In this document: positions 34,248 through 43,238 of the stretch, in pieces
Layout: every line of letters begins with the position of its first letter
Position numbering within the stretch: position 1 is the stretch's first letter
NCBI RefSeq assembly: GCF_001542625.1
Contig: NZ_CP016279.1
Location: forward strand, 1,984,001 to 2,048,000
DNA: 64,000 nt
Direction of reading: 5' to 3'
Source: Streptomyces griseochromogenes
Lineage (GTDB): Bacteria; Actinomycetota; Actinomycetes; Streptomycetales; Streptomycetaceae
The notes under the pieces: model-generated
What the model was told of the DNA's origin: nothing
The model's database searches: none
The model's input: only the letters and a program-made list of their open reading frames with translations
Made by a program: the position numbers and the translations under genes

Positions 34248-36563
34248 ATGAAGACGGACAGAGTGGTCGAGGTCTGGGTCCGACTCGACAACGGGGAGTG
34301 GGCCTGCGGCTCCGGCTATGTGGTGGCCGCACGGCTGGTCATCACCGCCGCGCATGTGATCGTCGCGCACCCTGCCGGGGACAGGTCGTTCCACACGCTT
34401 GCCAGCAGCCAGGACATCCGTCTCCGGGCCGAGCACGCCGACACCCTGTTCTCCGGCAGCGTCGTCTGGCGGGGCCAGGGCGAGGACCTGGATGTAGCGC
34501 TGATCGAGATCACGGACGAGGCCTGGCCCAAGGACCCCGTGACCCCCGTGCGTTGGGGGCGTACGACTTGTCAGAAGACGCGGGTGGACTGCGTCGCGAT
34601 CGGATTCCCACAGGTGCTGCGGCTCGCGGATCTTCGCCGTGAGCGGGAGCAGCTGAGCGGCAGCATCAACCCGGCCACCGGAGACAAGTCCGGGCAGTAT
34701 CACGTCCAGGTCGACGACGCTCCCGCCCGGCACATGGACGGCGACTCGCCCTGGGCCGGGATGTCGGGTGCCGCGCTCTTCAGCAACGGCCTCCTGATCG
34801 GTGTCGTGATCATCGACCTCGACGGCTTCGACGGGCACCGGCTGACCGCGGTCCGGATGACCGAGGCTTTCGCCGACGCCGGCTTCCTCCGCCATGTCGG
34901 AGCCTACGGCGGCGCCGCCGACCGGCCCGGCACGACATACACACCGGTGCTGGAGTCCGCCGAGCTGGCCGCCCTCTTCAGCGTCCGGCGGGCCCCGCAG
35001 CGCCCGCACTCGCCCGCCACCCTCCTGACGGCCCAGGCCGCCGCCGTACGGTGGTTCCGCGGGCGGGACGGAAAGGTCGCCGACCTGCAGAAGTGGCTGG
35101 CGTCCGGCGAGCCGCTGAAGGCGCGTCTCGTCGTCGGTCCCGGCGGCTACGGCAAGACCCGCCTCGCGCGCCAACTCGAATGCAGAGCACGTGGTACCGG
35201 ATGGATCACCGGCATGGTCCAGGCCGAGCGGACCGAGAAGCTGCCCGCCGACCCGCTGGAGAGGCTGGACTCGTGCCGGCTGCCGCTGCTGCTCATCGTG
35301 GACTACGCCGAGACCCGGCCCGATGTGGTCCAGCGCCTGCTCGAAGCCGTGGACCCGTACGAGGGCCCCAAGGTCAGACTCCTCCTGCTCGCCCGGTCCC
35401 CCGGTAAATGGTGGGAGAGCCTGTGGGGCTCCACCTGGCAGCTCCAGGAGGCCGTGGCCCTCGACGACGTGGACGTGCTGGGACCTCTGCCGCCCGACGG
35501 CGACCACCGGCTGCGAGCCTTCCGCGAGGCCGCCACGGATCTCTCCCGCGCACTGCCGAACGTGCGCGGCCTCAGGACGGTGGAGTGGGGCGACCTGACC
35601 GAACAGCTCCCTGTCCCCGACCTGAGCCAGAAACGCTTCGGCTCGATCATGCAGATCCACCTGGCCGCGCTGGTCGCCCTGCTGCAGAAGGGGCCCACTC
35701 GGGTGTCCGCGGCCAATGGAAGCACCACCACCCACGAGGACCTGCTGATCACCCATGAGATGCCCTACTGGCGGGCGAGCGCGAAGAGCCACCAGGTGAG
35801 GCTGGGTGACGACAGCCTGGCCAACGCCGTCACCGTGGCGACCCTGATGGGCGCGGCCAACCGGGACGAGGCCCTCGCGGTGCTCGCCCGCGTGCGCGGA
35901 CTGGACGGGCAGAGCGAAGGGCAACTGATGGACGTGGACCAGTGGCTGACCACCCTCTACCCCGCCTCCGGCACCGGACGCTGGGGAGCACTGGAACCGG
36001 ACCGGCTGGGCGAGCACCTGGTCGGCCACCGGTTACGGGACTGGCCCGACCTGCTGGCCAAGCCCCTGGCCGCCGCCACCCCCGCACAGCTCCACCGGGC
36101 CTTCCACGTCCTGGCCAGAGCGGGCGTGGACCATGCCACAGCCCGTACGGCACTGCGCTTCCAGGTCGTCGAGCAACTGCGGCGCACCGGCCCCACGGCC
36201 TTGGCGGTGGCGCTGGAGACGGAGGTGCCCGAGTTCCTCATCGAGGTGCTGGAAGAAGCGGTCCAAGGCGCGGCCGACTCCCCGGAGACGCTGGCGGAAC
36301 TGGCCGAGGCCTTTCCCGCCACAGCGCCTGAACTGGAAATACTGGCCGAGCGAGTCACCCGTCTGGAGGTAGCGGTGTGCCACTGTCTGCTGGCAGCCGG
36401 TCTCGGCGACTACCTGCCCCGCCTCGCCCGCGCGACCAGACGGCACGCCGAGTACCTGCACGCACTCGGCCGCACCGATGAGGCACTGGCCGTACAGTCC
36501 GAGGCGGTCGGCCTGTTCCGGGAACTCGCCGGCAGATCCCGAGGGAAGGGAGCCCAGCCGTGA
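34248..36563 (+). CDS. Trypsin-like protease fused to a STAND-type P-loop NTPase
   Basis: A 771-residue cytosolic protein. The N-terminal protease domain (1 to about 220) has H36 (VITAAHV), D82 (LDVALIEI) and S173 (WAGMSGAALF). An NTPase follows: Walker A VVGPGGYGKTRLA (K303), Walker B LLLIVDYAETR (D352), and sensor-like LLLLARSPGKWW. The C-terminal third is helical and ends in TPR-like units (HAEYLHALGRTDEALAVQSE). The layout suggests a protease switched on by NTPase oligomerisation. The next gene starts at GTG 36560 within its stop (GTGA overlap), so it is made together with the CHAT protein. Confidence 0.85.
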   Translation: MKTDRVVEVWVRLDNGEWACGSGYVVAARLVITAAHVIVAHPAGDRSFHTLASSQDIRLRAEHADTLFSGSVVWRGQGEDLDVALIEITDEAWPKDPVTPVRWGRTTCQKTRVDCVAIGFPQVLRLADLRREREQLSGSINPATGDKSGQYHVQVDDAPARHMDGDSPWAGMSGAALFSNGLLIGVVIIDLDGFDGHRLTAVRMTEAFADAGFLRHVGAYGGAADRPGTTYTPVLESAELAALFSVRRAPQRPHSPATLLTAQAAAVRWFRGRDGKVADLQKWLASGEPLKARLVVGPGGYGKTRLARQLECRARGTGWITGMVQAERTEKLPADPLERLDSCRLPLLLIVDYAETRPDVVQRLLEAVDPYEGPKVRLLLLARSPGKWWESLWGSTWQLQEAVALDDVDVLGPLPPDGDHRLRAFREAATDLSRALPNVRGLRTVEWGDLTEQLPVPDLSQKRFGSIMQIHLAALVALLQKGPTRVSAANGSTTTHEDLLITHEMPYWRASAKSHQVRLGDDSLANAVTVATLMGAANRDEALAVLARVRGLDGQSEGQLMDVDQWLTTLYPASGTGRWGALEPDRLGEHLVGHRLRDWPDLLAKPLAAATPAQLHRAFHVLARAGVDHATARTALRFQVVEQLRRTGPTALAVALETEVPEFLIEVLEEAVQGAADSPETLAELAEAFPATAPELEILAERVTRLEVAVCHCLLAAGLGDYLPRLARATRRHAEYLHALGRTDEALAVQSEAVGLFRELAGRSRGKGAQP

Positions 36564-39500
36564 GCGGCTCCGACTACCAGGCGGAATTCGCCGCGAGCCT
36601 GACCGAGCAGGCCGCGTATCTGAGTTCGCTGGGCCGCTTCGCCGATGCCTTGGAGCCGTCCACGGAGGCGTGCGAGATCTACATGAGCACGGGGGTGGGG
36701 GACGCGGCCGCCAGGGCCGAGGCGTTCACCCGGCAGGTGATCGTCCTCGCACGGCTCGACAGGACGAATGACGTGCCCATGTGGGCACACCTGGCCCTGG
36801 CGCACTGGTACGAGCTGGGGGCGCCCGGCAACCGGATGCTCATGGCGAGGATCCTGCACGTGATCTCCGTACTCCAGATCCTGGCGGGTGAGGACGGTGA
36901 CGCGGTGATCACTGCCGCGGACGCGGTCGGCCTCGCCCCCGGATCGCGGACGGGACGGCGAGGCCCGACCGAACTCCGGCTTCTGGTACGCGTCCTGACG
37001 GCCCACGCTATGGCGCTGGCAGGAGCGGGACGTCCGGGGGAGGCCGCCGAGGTCGCGGGCGAGGCCCTTCGGAAGCGCCTCGCGGACACGGCAGAGACGG
37101 CCGACGTTCTCGAAAGCCTTGCCGATCCCGGACAGACGCACAGACCCTCCCCACATCTGCTGCTGGCCGGACTCGACGCCTCCCTGGCCGACATCGCCGG
37201 AACGCGCGGCGCCCGTGTCGCGCCGGAGGACTCGGTCCTGCTGAACCGGCATCTCATGCGGGAGGGGAGCGATTCGGCCCAGCCGTCCCTGCTGACCGCG
37301 CTGGCCGCGCGTTTCACGCAGCTGAGCGCGGAGGGGCGGAAAGAGGAGGCGGCGGACTGGCTCAGTGAGGCGATCTCCACAAGCCGCCAACTGCTCACGG
37401 ACGGGGAGCCCGGCTACGGCCGGCACGTCACCCGCGTCATGGGTGACATCGGGGACTTCCTGTGGAGCCGTCTCGACCAGTGCGACGCCGAGGACCTCGA
37501 TCGGCTGGTCGACATTCGCGGGCTGGCCTACGAGGGCTCGGCCGAAGCGGGAGACACCGGGCGGGCGGATGCCGCGTTCAGACTCGGAACCGGGCTCCTG
37601 GCCCGATTCGAACGGGGCCACGAGACGCGGGACCTGGAAGACCTGCTCGCGCTGCTACGGAGATCCGGTGAGCGTTTCCCCACGTCCGAACTTCGGCATG
37701 GCATGGCATGGCTGGCCTCGCGTGCGCTGACCCATCGCTATGACCTCACCGGAGATCGCGCTGATCTGTACGAGGCCATCGAGCATGGAATCAAGGCCAT
37801 CGTCGCCGACGACGAACCCGGCACAGGCACCGGAGCGGCCCACGTCGATGCCATGTCGCGCCTCAGCCACAGGCTGTGGCACCGCTACAACACCTTCGGC
37901 ACGCCGGACGACCTGGAAGCGGCGATCACGCTGATCGATCGCTCCCTGAGTGTTCTCGGGGACCACCACGCGGAACGCGCACGCCTGCTCGTGAGCCTCG
38001 GCACCGTGCTCTTCGCCCGGTACGACAGAAGCGGGGACCCGGCGGATCTCGACCGGACGATCGACCTCGCCCGCGAGGCATCGGGGGACGAACCCGCCAG
38101 GATCCCCGCGCTGGAACTGCTGTGCACGGCGCTGATCCGTCGGTACGGGAAGTCGGACAGCAGCCACGATCCGGGCGAGGCCGTCATGGCGCTTCGGCAA
38201 CTGATCTCGGCGCTGCCACAGGGACATGAAGCAAGGGCCGAACACCTGGTCAACCTGTCGGTCATGCTGCGACAGCGTCACTCGCGAACGATGGATTCCG
38301 TGGATCTGCAGGAGGCGTTGGCGGCCGGCAGGCAAGCCGTCGCACTCCTGTCGGCCGACGATCCGCGTAGATCAGCCGCACTGTTCAATCTGACCCGCGT
38401 TCTGGAGGACGTTCATAAGCGTTCAGGGGACCGGCAGCTGCTGAGTGAGGCGGTTGACGCAGCGGAGGAGGCTGTTTCCCGCAGCCCTGACAACGCGCCG
38501 GACAGAGCGGCGGTCGTCGCCAACCTCGCCCAGGCGCTGGGCGCCAGGTGGCTCGCGCAGGGTGTGAAGGCCGATCTGACCGAGGCCATTTCCCTCGCCC
38601 GGCACGCCGTGGAAATCCTGCCGGCCGATTCCCCCACTCGAGCGCCCCTCCTCGATCTGCTCGAAGCGCTTCTGCGGTACGGCGTGGAACACGAGGCCGA
38701 CCACGGGATCAGAGGTCAGGCGATGAGCCTGGCCTTCGAACGCGGCTCCCCTGAGGCCGGCCTCGCCGAGGCGATCGCCGTGCTGCGGAGCGACACCGCC
38801 GCGCCGAACGCGCTGCCCCTGGAACGCATCCGCGCGGCCGAGCGCCTCGGGCGCCTCGCGATGACCGCGGGTCAGTCGGAGGTGGCTCTGGAGGGCTACA
38901 GCTTGGCGGTCGACCTGCTGCCGCTCGCTCTCGCCGCTCGCCGTGGCCGTCCGACCCGGCGCGGCGGCACGGAACCAGGTGACCTGGACGAGTTGGTCAA
39001 CGACGCCGCCGCCGCCGCGATGGCCGCAGAACGCTGGGAGCAGGCGGCCGTACTGCTGGAGCGGGGACGCGTGGCTCTGCTCGCTCATTCGCCGGGCCCC
39101 GACCAGCGGCTGGAGTACCTTCGGGCACTCGATCCCGAACTCGCCGATCATTTCGAGGAGTTGGGCGACCGCATCTCCCGGGGCGAGCCGCGGGGAAGGC
39201 GCCCCGGCCTCGTGGCCGAATGGGACCGGCTGATCGAGCAGGTGCGTCTGTTGCCGGGCATGAGCTCCTTCCTGGCACCGCCCAGATTTCAGGACCTTGC
39301 GGCACAGGTGCAGGACGGCCCCTTGGTGATGGTCAACGTGAGCCGGTACCGGTCCGACGCCATCATCGTCACTTCCGGCGGTGTAATTGCCGTACCGCTG
39401 CCCGGCCTGCACGAGGAACTCCCCCAGCAGCTGAGGCGCTTCCGCTCCACGCTCGCGGCCAGGTACGCCCCCTTGGAGGATCACCTCAAGGCGGAGGGAA

Positions 39501-40360
39501 CTCTCCGCGACGTGCTGCACTGGCTCTGGTCGGCCGTCGCCCAACCGGTGCTCGACACCCTCGGCCTGCGGAACCCGCGCCCGGACGAGCCCCTCCCACG
39601 CCTGTGGTGGATCCCCACGGGATTGCTCGGTCTGCTTCCCTTGCACGCCGCCGAAGAACCGAGGGCCGTCCAAGGGGCACTGAGCATGCTCGACTGTGTC
39701 TGCCCCTCCTACGCGGCCACGATCAGCGCACTCGGCGAGGCACGTAGGAAACCCCACGCCCCCCTGTCCGCCCTCGTGGTCGCTCCGACAGGGAGCCCAA
39801 GGGTGGACGACCTGCCCCACGCGGAGCGGGAAGCCCACGAGGTACTGGCCCGCATGGGCACCGCGCGGCTGCTCTCCGGCACCGAGGCGACCAAGGACGC
39901 GGTGCTGTCCCAGCTCCCGCAGGCATCCGTGGTGCACTTCGCCTGCCACGGGGTCATGAATCCGGGCTCCCTGCGCGCCGGAGGCCTCGAACTGGCCGAC
40001 GGACCGCTGACCACCGCCGAGCTGCGCGCCGCCCAGGCGACAGCCCCGCAGCTGGTGGTCCTCTCCGCCTGCGGGACCGCCTCCCGGCCCGCGGCAGACG
40101 CGGACTCGCCCTGGCAGGCGGTCAGCCTCCCCGCCACCCTGCACCTGGGCGGATACCGGCACGCCATCGGCACCCTCTGGGAGGTCGACGACCGGACACA
40201 CGCCGACATGGCCTCACTGTTCTACGCGGCGCTCACCGACAGGGGATCCGTCTCCACGGACGACTCACCCCGGGCGCTGCACGAGGCCGTGCGGAGAGTA
40301 CGCGCCCGCTACCCGCACATCCCGTCCCTCTGGGCCGCACACATCCACGTAGGACCCTGA
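36560..40360 (+). CDS. TPR-repeat protein with C-terminal CHAT (caspase-like) protease domain
   Basis: A 1266-residue protein. Residues 1 to about 860 are tandem TPR-like helical repeats, continuing the TPR end of the preceding protein. The C-terminal about 330 residues form a CHAT domain of the caspase/HetF class, with catalytic His1130 in VVHFACHG and Cys1171 in VVLSACGT, plus DLPHAEREAHEVL and the GGYRHAIGTLWEVDDRTHAD end. CHAT proteases act as effectors in gasdermin and type III-E CRISPR contexts; the substrate here is unknown and no gasdermin was seen. GTG start overlaps the previous stop by four bases, so it is translationally coupled. Confidence 0.9.
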   Translation: MSGSDYQAEFAASLTEQAAYLSSLGRFADALEPSTEACEIYMSTGVGDAAARAEAFTRQVIVLARLDRTNDVPMWAHLALAHWYELGAPGNRMLMARILHVISVLQILAGEDGDAVITAADAVGLAPGSRTGRRGPTELRLLVRVLTAHAMALAGAGRPGEAAEVAGEALRKRLADTAETADVLESLADPGQTHRPSPHLLLAGLDASLADIAGTRGARVAPEDSVLLNRHLMREGSDSAQPSLLTALAARFTQLSAEGRKEEAADWLSEAISTSRQLLTDGEPGYGRHVTRVMGDIGDFLWSRLDQCDAEDLDRLVDIRGLAYEGSAEAGDTGRADAAFRLGTGLLARFERGHETRDLEDLLALLRRSGERFPTSELRHGMAWLASRALTHRYDLTGDRADLYEAIEHGIKAIVADDEPGTGTGAAHVDAMSRLSHRLWHRYNTFGTPDDLEAAITLIDRSLSVLGDHHAERARLLVSLGTVLFARYDRSGDPADLDRTIDLAREASGDEPARIPALELLCTALIRRYGKSDSSHDPGEAVMALRQLISALPQGHEARAEHLVNLSVMLRQRHSRTMDSVDLQEALAAGRQAVALLSADDPRRSAALFNLTRVLEDVHKRSGDRQLLSEAVDAAEEAVSRSPDNAPDRAAVVANLAQALGARWLAQGVKADLTEAISLARHAVEILPADSPTRAPLLDLLEALLRYGVEHEADHGIRGQAMSLAFERGSPEAGLAEAIAVLRSDTAAPNALPLERIRAAERLGRLAMTAGQSEVALEGYSLAVDLLPLALAARRGRPTRRGGTEPGDLDELVNDAAAAAMAAERWEQAAVLLERGRVALLAHSPGPDQRLEYLRALDPELADHFEELGDRISRGEPRGRRPGLVAEWDRLIEQVRLLPGMSSFLAPPRFQDLAAQVQDGPLVMVNVSRYRSDAIIVTSGGVIAVPLPGLHEELPQQLRRFRSTLAARYAPLEDHLKAEGTLRDVLHWLWSAVAQPVLDTLGLRNPRPDEPLPRLWWIPTGLLGLLPLHAAEEPRAVQGALSMLDCVCPSYAATISALGEARRKPHAPLSALVVAPTGSPRVDDLPHAEREAHEVLARMGTARLLSGTEATKDAVLSQLPQASVVHFACHGVMNPGSLRAGGLELADGPLTTAELRAAQATAPQLVVLSACGTASRPAADADSPWQAVSLPATLHLGGYRHAIGTLWEVDDRTHADMASLFYAALTDRGSVSTDDSPRALHEAVRRVRARYPHIPSLWAAHIHVGP

Positions 40361-40461
40361 CATGGGGACAACGTCATCCGGTCCGCCGAAGGCCGATTGC
40401 CCCATGGCTGCCGGAGCGTCCTTCCTCCTACGATGGAAGTCACCGTCGGGGGAGGGTGGAC

Positions 40462-41424
40462 GTGACACGCAGATCACCGCAGGGGGCCGGGCACCGGCTG
40501 GAGGACTCGATCGCCTGGGCGGTCAGGAACGCGGACGGGGTCGTCGCCATCGGGGTCGCCCTGGTGGTCGGCATCATGGACGTCCTCAACCAGAACATGG
40601 ACTCCAACATCGTCTCCGGCGCGACCCTGCTGGTCCTCGCCGCACTGGTCTTCGGTTCACTGACCGAGCGCAGACGCCGGGTCGCCGACATCCACCGGGC
40701 GACCGAGGGGACGAGCCGGGCCATCGAGGACCTGGCCATGGTGCGGACCCTGACCGGGCCGGAGGTGGCGCTGGCGCACGAGCGGGCCCGGCGCAACACC
40801 ACCCGCTGGGTGTTCAAGGGCGGCACCGGCACCTATCTGCGTGCCGTCACCCTGCCGGAGTGCGTCCTCGAGGCGCAGCGGCAGCGCCGCTCCCTCAGCA
40901 TGAAGATCGACATCGTCAACCCGGCCGATGACCAGGTCTGCGCCGCCTACGCCCGGTTCCGGCGCACCTTCGGCCAGGACCACGGGGGCGACTTCGCCGA
41001 GTGGACCACCGAGCGCACCCGCAAGGAGTCGTACGCCACCGTGGTCGCCGCCGTCTGGCACCGGCAGCGGCTGGACACCCTGGAGATCGACGTCCATCTC
41101 TCCTCGGTGGCACCGGCGTTGCGCTTCGACCTCTCCGACACCTGTCTGATCATCACCCAGGACGACCCGCGCCGGGTCAGCCTGCAGGTGGAGCGGGACC
41201 GGCCGCTGTACGACTACTACGTCACCGAGCTGCACCAGAACAGGGAGCAGGCGGTCAAGCTCGACCTGCGGGAGGCCGTCCCGCTCGGCGACGAGCCGAC
41301 CGTCGACGAGGTCAGACGTCTTCTCGAACGGCTCGGACTGCCGCTGCCGTCCAGCTTCACCGACCCTGACGTCGGCGACATCATCGACAAGGCGCTGCGC
41401 GCGGAGAACCCCTACCGCAGGTGA
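40462..41424 (+). CDS. Two-helix membrane protein with cytosolic domain, function unknown
   Basis: About 320 residues. Two hydrophobic segments (about 27-45 and 53-70) are joined by a very short loop (NQNMDSN), so the protein is anchored with both ends inside. A helical linker (ERRRRVADIHRATEGTSRAI) leads to a mixed domain (TTRWVFKGGTGTYLRAVTLP onward). The WxFxGGTGTYxR stretch recalls inactive phospholipase-D-like domains, but no HxKxxxxD motif is present. GTG 40462 with GGGGGAGG upstream is preferred to GTG 40456. It lies 101 bp after the CHAT gene and 28 bp before the cupin gene. Confidence 0.6.
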   Translation: MTRRSPQGAGHRLEDSIAWAVRNADGVVAIGVALVVGIMDVLNQNMDSNIVSGATLLVLAALVFGSLTERRRRVADIHRATEGTSRAIEDLAMVRTLTGPEVALAHERARRNTTRWVFKGGTGTYLRAVTLPECVLEAQRQRRSLSMKIDIVNPADDQVCAAYARFRRTFGQDHGGDFAEWTTERTRKESYATVVAAVWHRQRLDTLEIDVHLSSVAPALRFDLSDTCLIITQDDPRRVSLQVERDRPLYDYYVTELHQNREQAVKLDLREAVPLGDEPTVDEVRRLLERLGLPLPSSFTDPDVGDIIDKALRAENPYRR

Positions 41425-41452
41425 GCGCCGTGTTCCGGCCAAGGGGGACACG

Positions 41453-42115
41453 ATGGACTACCCGGCCCTGGTACGGGCCGCCCGGCGGAAAGCCACCGCC
41501 GAGCTGATGCGGCACGCCGCATCCGAACTGGACCGGATCGTCTCGGGCCGTCGCGCCCTGCGCGCGGTGCGCCATCCTCTGGGGTTCGCCTGCCTGCCGA
41601 TCCTGCGGGACGGTGCCGACGGGGTCTGCGTCCACCTCTTCGGTATCTTCGGGACCGAACCGGCCGCCCGGGAAGTGCCCCAAGTGCACTGCCACAGCTG
41701 GGACTTGACCAGCACAGTCCTGTACGGCCGGCTCGGCAACCAGCGCATGGACGTCGACGACGACACCACCGAGGACGCCACCCACCGTGTGTTCGAGGTG
41801 CTCAGCGATCCCTCGGGAGTCGACAACGTCCGGCCCACCGCGCGGGTCGTACGCTGCCTGCCCGGCGCGGAGCAGACCAGCTCCCGCGGCCAGATCTATG
41901 CCCTGCCGGCGGGTGAATTCCACACCACCAGGGTGCCGGACGGGCGCCCCACCGCCACTCTGGTACTGGGCCGGACCCTGCCCGGCCGGGTGGACCTGTC
42001 CCTGGGCCCGTTGTCGGCACCGGGCCACCGCATGGTCCGCCGGACCTGCGACGCGACCGAGACCGCCCGGATCGCTCGGGCCGCCCTCAGGAGGATCCAT
42101 GAGCCCGAACCCTGA
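41453..42115 (+). CDS. Cupin-like protein, function unknown
   Basis: A 220-residue soluble protein. The central part reads VHCHSWDLTSTVLYGRLGNQ and later QIYALPAGEFHTTRV, giving an H-x-H pair and a second His-containing motif in the order expected for a cupin metal site (cysteine-dioxygenase-like barrels). The usual glutamate of cupin motif 1 is not evident. N- and C-terminal helices flank the barrel. Its end overlaps the IMPase-like gene by 17 bp, so the two are coupled. No substrate can be assigned; metal binding is inferred only from the histidines. Confidence 0.55.
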   Translation: MDYPALVRAARRKATAELMRHAASELDRIVSGRRALRAVRHPLGFACLPILRDGADGVCVHLFGIFGTEPAAREVPQVHCHSWDLTSTVLYGRLGNQRMDVDDDTTEDATHRVFEVLSDPSGVDNVRPTARVVRCLPGAEQTSSRGQIYALPAGEFHTTRVPDGRPTATLVLGRTLPGRVDLSLGPLSAPGHRMVRRTCDATETARIARAALRRIHEPEP

Positions 42116-43085
42116 CCCCGCGGCCCCGCCGCCCGGCTTCGCCTCCGAGCACCGTACGGCGGTGGCCGCCGCCGAGGAGGCCGGCGCGCTCCTGCGATCC
42201 CGCTTCCCCGACGGATTCGCCGCCCGCCCCAAGGGCCAACTCGGCGACGTCGTCACCGACTTGGACGTCATGGCCGAGCAGCTCGTCGTGGGCCGCATCC
42301 GCAGTCACTTCCCGCACGACCGCATCCTCGCCGAAGAGTCGGGCGCGATCGACGGCGACGGTGACGGCGGCGGCCGTACCTGGCTGGTCGACCCGCTCGA
42401 CGGCAGCAACAACGTGGTCATCGGCCTGCCCGTCTACGTCGTCGGCATCGCCCTGTGCGTGGACGACGCCCCCGTGGTCGGTGTCGTCCACGACCCGATG
42501 ACCGGCCGCACCTGGTCCGCCCTGCGCGGCGGCGGCGCGCACGGCCCGGCCGGACGGCTCGCCGCCCCCGCCCCCGCGCGCCCCCTCCCCGAGTCCGGCC
42601 CCCTGCTCGCCTGGACCCAGGGCCACGCCGTCCGCCGCGACGACCTCGCCGCCTGCGCACTGCGCCACACCCTGGAACTCCGCTCCCGGCGGCTGCTCCA
42701 GCTGTGGGCACCCCTGGTCGCCTGGGCCATGCTCGCCCGTGGCGACATCGACGGCTTCGTCGGCTACCGCGCCGAGGCGATCGACCTGCCCGCCGGCGCA
42801 CTGCTCGCCCGCGAGGCCGGCGTGGCCGTACGGCACCTGGACGGCGGCGAGTTCGTCGGCGGCTTCAGCGGGCCGGACACGGGGCGCTCCTTCGTCGCAG
42901 GGCGCCCCGACGTACTGCCGTACCTGCTCGACCTGGTCGCTACGACCTCTTCTTCTTCCGGCACCGTGGGCATGCGCACGGCGGGAACCGGCCCGACAGG
43001 TCCATCGGCGCGGCGTCCTTCGGCGGCCGGTACGTCACCTTGGGGCCCCAGCTCCGACCGCCGTCCCGGGAGACCCTCAGCGTGA
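42099..43085 (+). CDS. Inositol-monophosphatase-family phosphatase
   Basis: About 328 residues. The metal-dependent phosphatase motifs are present: ILAEESGA (EE), WLVDPLDGSNNVV (DPxDGTxN form, Ser for Thr) and a C-terminal AEAIDLPAGALLAREAG, which corresponds to WDxAAG but lacks the Trp. Members hydrolyse inositol phosphate, PAP or fructose-1,6-bisphosphate. GGAGGA precedes the ATG. The domain ends near residue 285; the last about 45 residues are low complexity, and their coding region (42940-43085) lies antisense to a small Cys-rich gene. It closes the run that starts with the trypsin-STAND gene. Confidence 0.8.
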   Translation: MSPNPDPAAPPPGFASEHRTAVAAAEEAGALLRSRFPDGFAARPKGQLGDVVTDLDVMAEQLVVGRIRSHFPHDRILAEESGAIDGDGDGGGRTWLVDPLDGSNNVVIGLPVYVVGIALCVDDAPVVGVVHDPMTGRTWSALRGGGAHGPAGRLAAPAPARPLPESGPLLAWTQGHAVRRDDLAACALRHTLELRSRRLLQLWAPLVAWAMLARGDIDGFVGYRAEAIDLPAGALLAREAGVAVRHLDGGEFVGGFSGPDTGRSFVAGRPDVLPYLLDLVATTSSSSGTVGMRTAGTGPTGPSARRPSAAGTSPWGPSSDRRPGRPSA

Positions 43086-43125
43086 GGTACGCGCCGATCA
43101 CGCCTTCGTCCTCGTCCTGCTGCAT
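42940..43125 (-). CDS. Small Cys-rich protein (61 aa), function unknown
   Basis: A 61-residue protein read opposite to the 3' end of the IMPase-like gene. It starts MQQDEDEGVIGAYLTLRVSR with GAAGG upstream and ends FPPCACPRCRKKKRS, a CxCxxC cluster that could bind a metal, followed by a basic tail. The sequence is much more protein-like than the low-complexity sense frame opposite it, and I recall similar small proteins beside XRE/DUF397 pairs in streptomycetes. It diverges from the XRE gene at 43239 across 113 bp. Confidence 0.62.
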   Translation of the reverse strand: MQQDEDEGVIGAYLTLRVSRDGGRSWGPKVTYRPPKDAAPMDLSGRFPPCACPRCRKKKRS

Positions 43126-43238
43126 GCCTTCGCCTTTCACTTTCCGTGGTGATGCATGCACAGAGTGGGGTGGAGTTGGGTACCTTCGGAAGGTGACCCA
43201 GCGTGACAACGGAGTGCGCAAGAGGGGGAGTTGAGCCG

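Noticed and set aside
40462..41424. Phospholipase D effector
   Set aside because: No HxKxxxxD motif; only weak resemblance around a GGTGTY stretch.
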